A DNA stretch of 6,076 nt, taken from positions 1 to 6,076 of the forward strand of contig CAQBRY010000092.1 in assembly GCA_948762645.1 (NCBI GenBank), written 5' to 3'. The notes under the pieces were generated by a model. The model made no database searches and was not told the origin of the DNA. It was given only the letters and a program-made list of their open reading frames with translations. The DNA is from an uncultured Eubacteriales bacterium. Its GTDB lineage: Bacteria; Bacillota; Clostridia; Oscillospirales; Acutalibacteraceae. Below, in pieces: positions 5,308 to 6,076 of the stretch (position 1 is its first letter; each line of letters opens with the position of its first letter). Position numbers and translations under genes: made by a program.

Positions 5308-5952
5308 TTATATGTATGAATCCTCTTCATAGCGCAAACAACACATTAATCTTCCGCAGGTCCCAGAAATTTTACTGGGGTTTAATGATATTTCCTGATG
5401 CTTTGCCATCCTTATAGATACAGCCTTAAAGTCATCTAAAAAAGTAGCACAGCACACCGGTATACCACAAACTCCCATACCACCTAATATTTTCGCTTCA
5501 TCTCTCACTCCTATTTGTATAAGTTCTATTCGAGTTTTGAATATCTTAACTAGATCTTTAACTAGATTTCTAAAATCTATTCTTTTATCTGCTGTAAAAT
5601 AAAAAATTATTTTACTTTCATCAAAAAAATAATATATATCTACTAATTTCATGTCCAATTTATGTTCAAGAATTTTGTCCTTAGAAACACTAAATGCCCA
5701 CTTTTGCTTATTTTTTATCTTCTCTAATTTCTCTATATCTTTTGGAGAAGTCTTTCTTAATATAACATTTTCTCTAGTATTTAACTTTTTTTCCTCATTA
5801 AAGTCTTTTTTGACCATTACAACTTGCCCACATTCAATTCCACCGGGTGTTTTACAAATTACTAACTCCGATTCTAAAATATTATTATCTTCAGAAAAAA
5901 AATAGTATATTTTCCCTACTTTTTTAAATCTTACTCCTATTAAACATCCCAT
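5308..5952 (-). CDS. ricT: PSP1-domain protein RicT (YaaT), short C-terminus
   Basis: From ATG 5952 the product has 214 residues. In Bacillus subtilis RicT forms an iron-sulphur complex with RicA (YmcA) and RicF (YlbF) that supports mRNA maturation by RNase Y and affects sporulation and biofilm formation; transfer of that role here is inferred. Visible blocks are GVRFKKVGKIYYF (6-18), TPGGIECGQVV (35-45), KLVDIYYFFDESKIIFYFTA (102-121), and DFRNLVKDLVKIFKTRIEL (126-144). The PSP1 core follows: QIGVRDEAKILGGMGVCG (146-163), CC at 167-168 and NPSKISGTCGRLMCC (191-205). The cluster-binding cysteines 162, 167, 168, 199, 204 and 205 are all present. It ends at YEEDSYI, whereas family members usually run to about 270-300 residues with a further basic/KOW-like tail. 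ATG 5952 is preferred to the upstream TTG 5967 because GGAG (5965-5962) is 9 bases before it. It lies 26 bp after murC and 14 bp before the frameshifted gene. Confidence 0.92.
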   Translation of the reverse strand: MGCLIGVRFKKVGKIYYFFSEDNNILESELVICKTPGGIECGQVVMVKKDFNEEKKLNTRENVILRKTSPKDIEKLEKIKNKQKWAFSVSKDKILEHKLDMKLVDIYYFFDESKIIFYFTADKRIDFRNLVKDLVKIFKTRIELIQIGVRDEAKILGGMGVCGIPVCCATFLDDFKAVSIRMAKHQEISLNPSKISGTCGRLMCCLRYEEDSYI

Positions 5953-5978
5953 AAAACTTATCTCCAAAATTTTATAAA

Positions 5979-6076
5979 TTATAATTGTTTAGCTCTAGTT
6001 AATTTATCTAATATTATATTTGCACATTTATAGATATTTCCTCCACCCATAGTAATAACCATGTCTCCCTTTTGAG
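5979..6076 (-). CDS. murC: C-terminal end of UDP-N-acetylmuramate--L-alanine ligase (MurC), truncated by the window
   Basis: On the minus strand the frame entering at the right edge gives 31 residues before TAA (5981-5979): QKGDMVITMGGGNIYKCANI followed by ILDKLTRAKQL. The GDxxITMGxGxIYK block is the last strand-turn-helix of the Mur ligase C-terminal domain in Firmicute MurC, where GD(I/V)(V/I)(I/L)TMGAGDIxK is usual. MurC adds L-alanine to UDP-MurNAc with ATP, the first step of the peptidoglycan stem peptide. Only the end is here, so the assignment rests on this short block. It lies 26 bp upstream of ricT on the same strand, probably in one transcript. Confidence 0.75.
   Translation of the reverse strand, partial: QKGDMVITMGGGNIYKCANIILDKLTRAKQL

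Noticed and set aside
5651..5905. 84-codon plus-strand ORF with a hydrophobic stretch
   Set aside because: It is antisense to ricT; the Phe/Leu/Ser-rich composition is what the reverse of a Lys/Glu-rich gene gives.

Overview
The window looks like chromosomal DNA of a low-GC Gram-positive bacterium, most likely a clostridial Firmicute. I base this on the AT-rich sequence (roughly 30% GC by eye, not counted), the purine-rich Shine-Dalgarno sites, the TTG/GTG starts, a RicT/YaaT-type PSP1 protein, and the closeness of each protein to its clostridial family. No rRNA, tRNA, CRISPR array, transposase or phage gene is visible, and genus cannot be set from this sequence alone.

Layout. At the left edge (2-193, +) is the last part of a protein with a cysteine-rich tail. 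The open frame at 6-197 covering the same bases is a shadow. A 14-bp inverted repeat (227-258) separates it from a convergent four-gene operon on the minus strand, transcribed right to left: asd (3485-2403), a small ASCH-domain gene (2409-2005), dapA (1988-1098) and dapB (1060-284). The three named enzymes carry aspartyl phosphate through aspartate semialdehyde and hydroxytetrahydrodipicolinate to tetrahydrodipicolinate, the trunk of the lysine/diaminopimelate pathway. The ASCH gene is probably translationally coupled to asd and has no known role in that pathway.

A 179-bp AT-rich region (3486-3664) separates asd from the divergent queA (3665-4735, +), which makes the epoxyqueuosine precursor on tRNA. 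Candidate promoters for the two directions overlap there, and there is no room for a lysine riboswitch in front of asd.

The right part is a second minus-strand cluster: the C-terminal end of murC (6076-5979), ricT (5952-5308) and a gene of unknown function (5293-4725). The last gene appears to be split by a one-base frameshift near 5165-5177 and overlaps the end of queA by 11 bp tail to tail. RicT ends right after its last cysteine motif and lacks the C-terminal tail usual in the family.

Most of the window is ordinary housekeeping sequence. The points most worth checking are the ASCH gene inside a lysine operon, the frameshifted gene behind ricT, the short RicT, and the overlapping divergent promoters. 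I do not see convincing evidence of a wholly new system.
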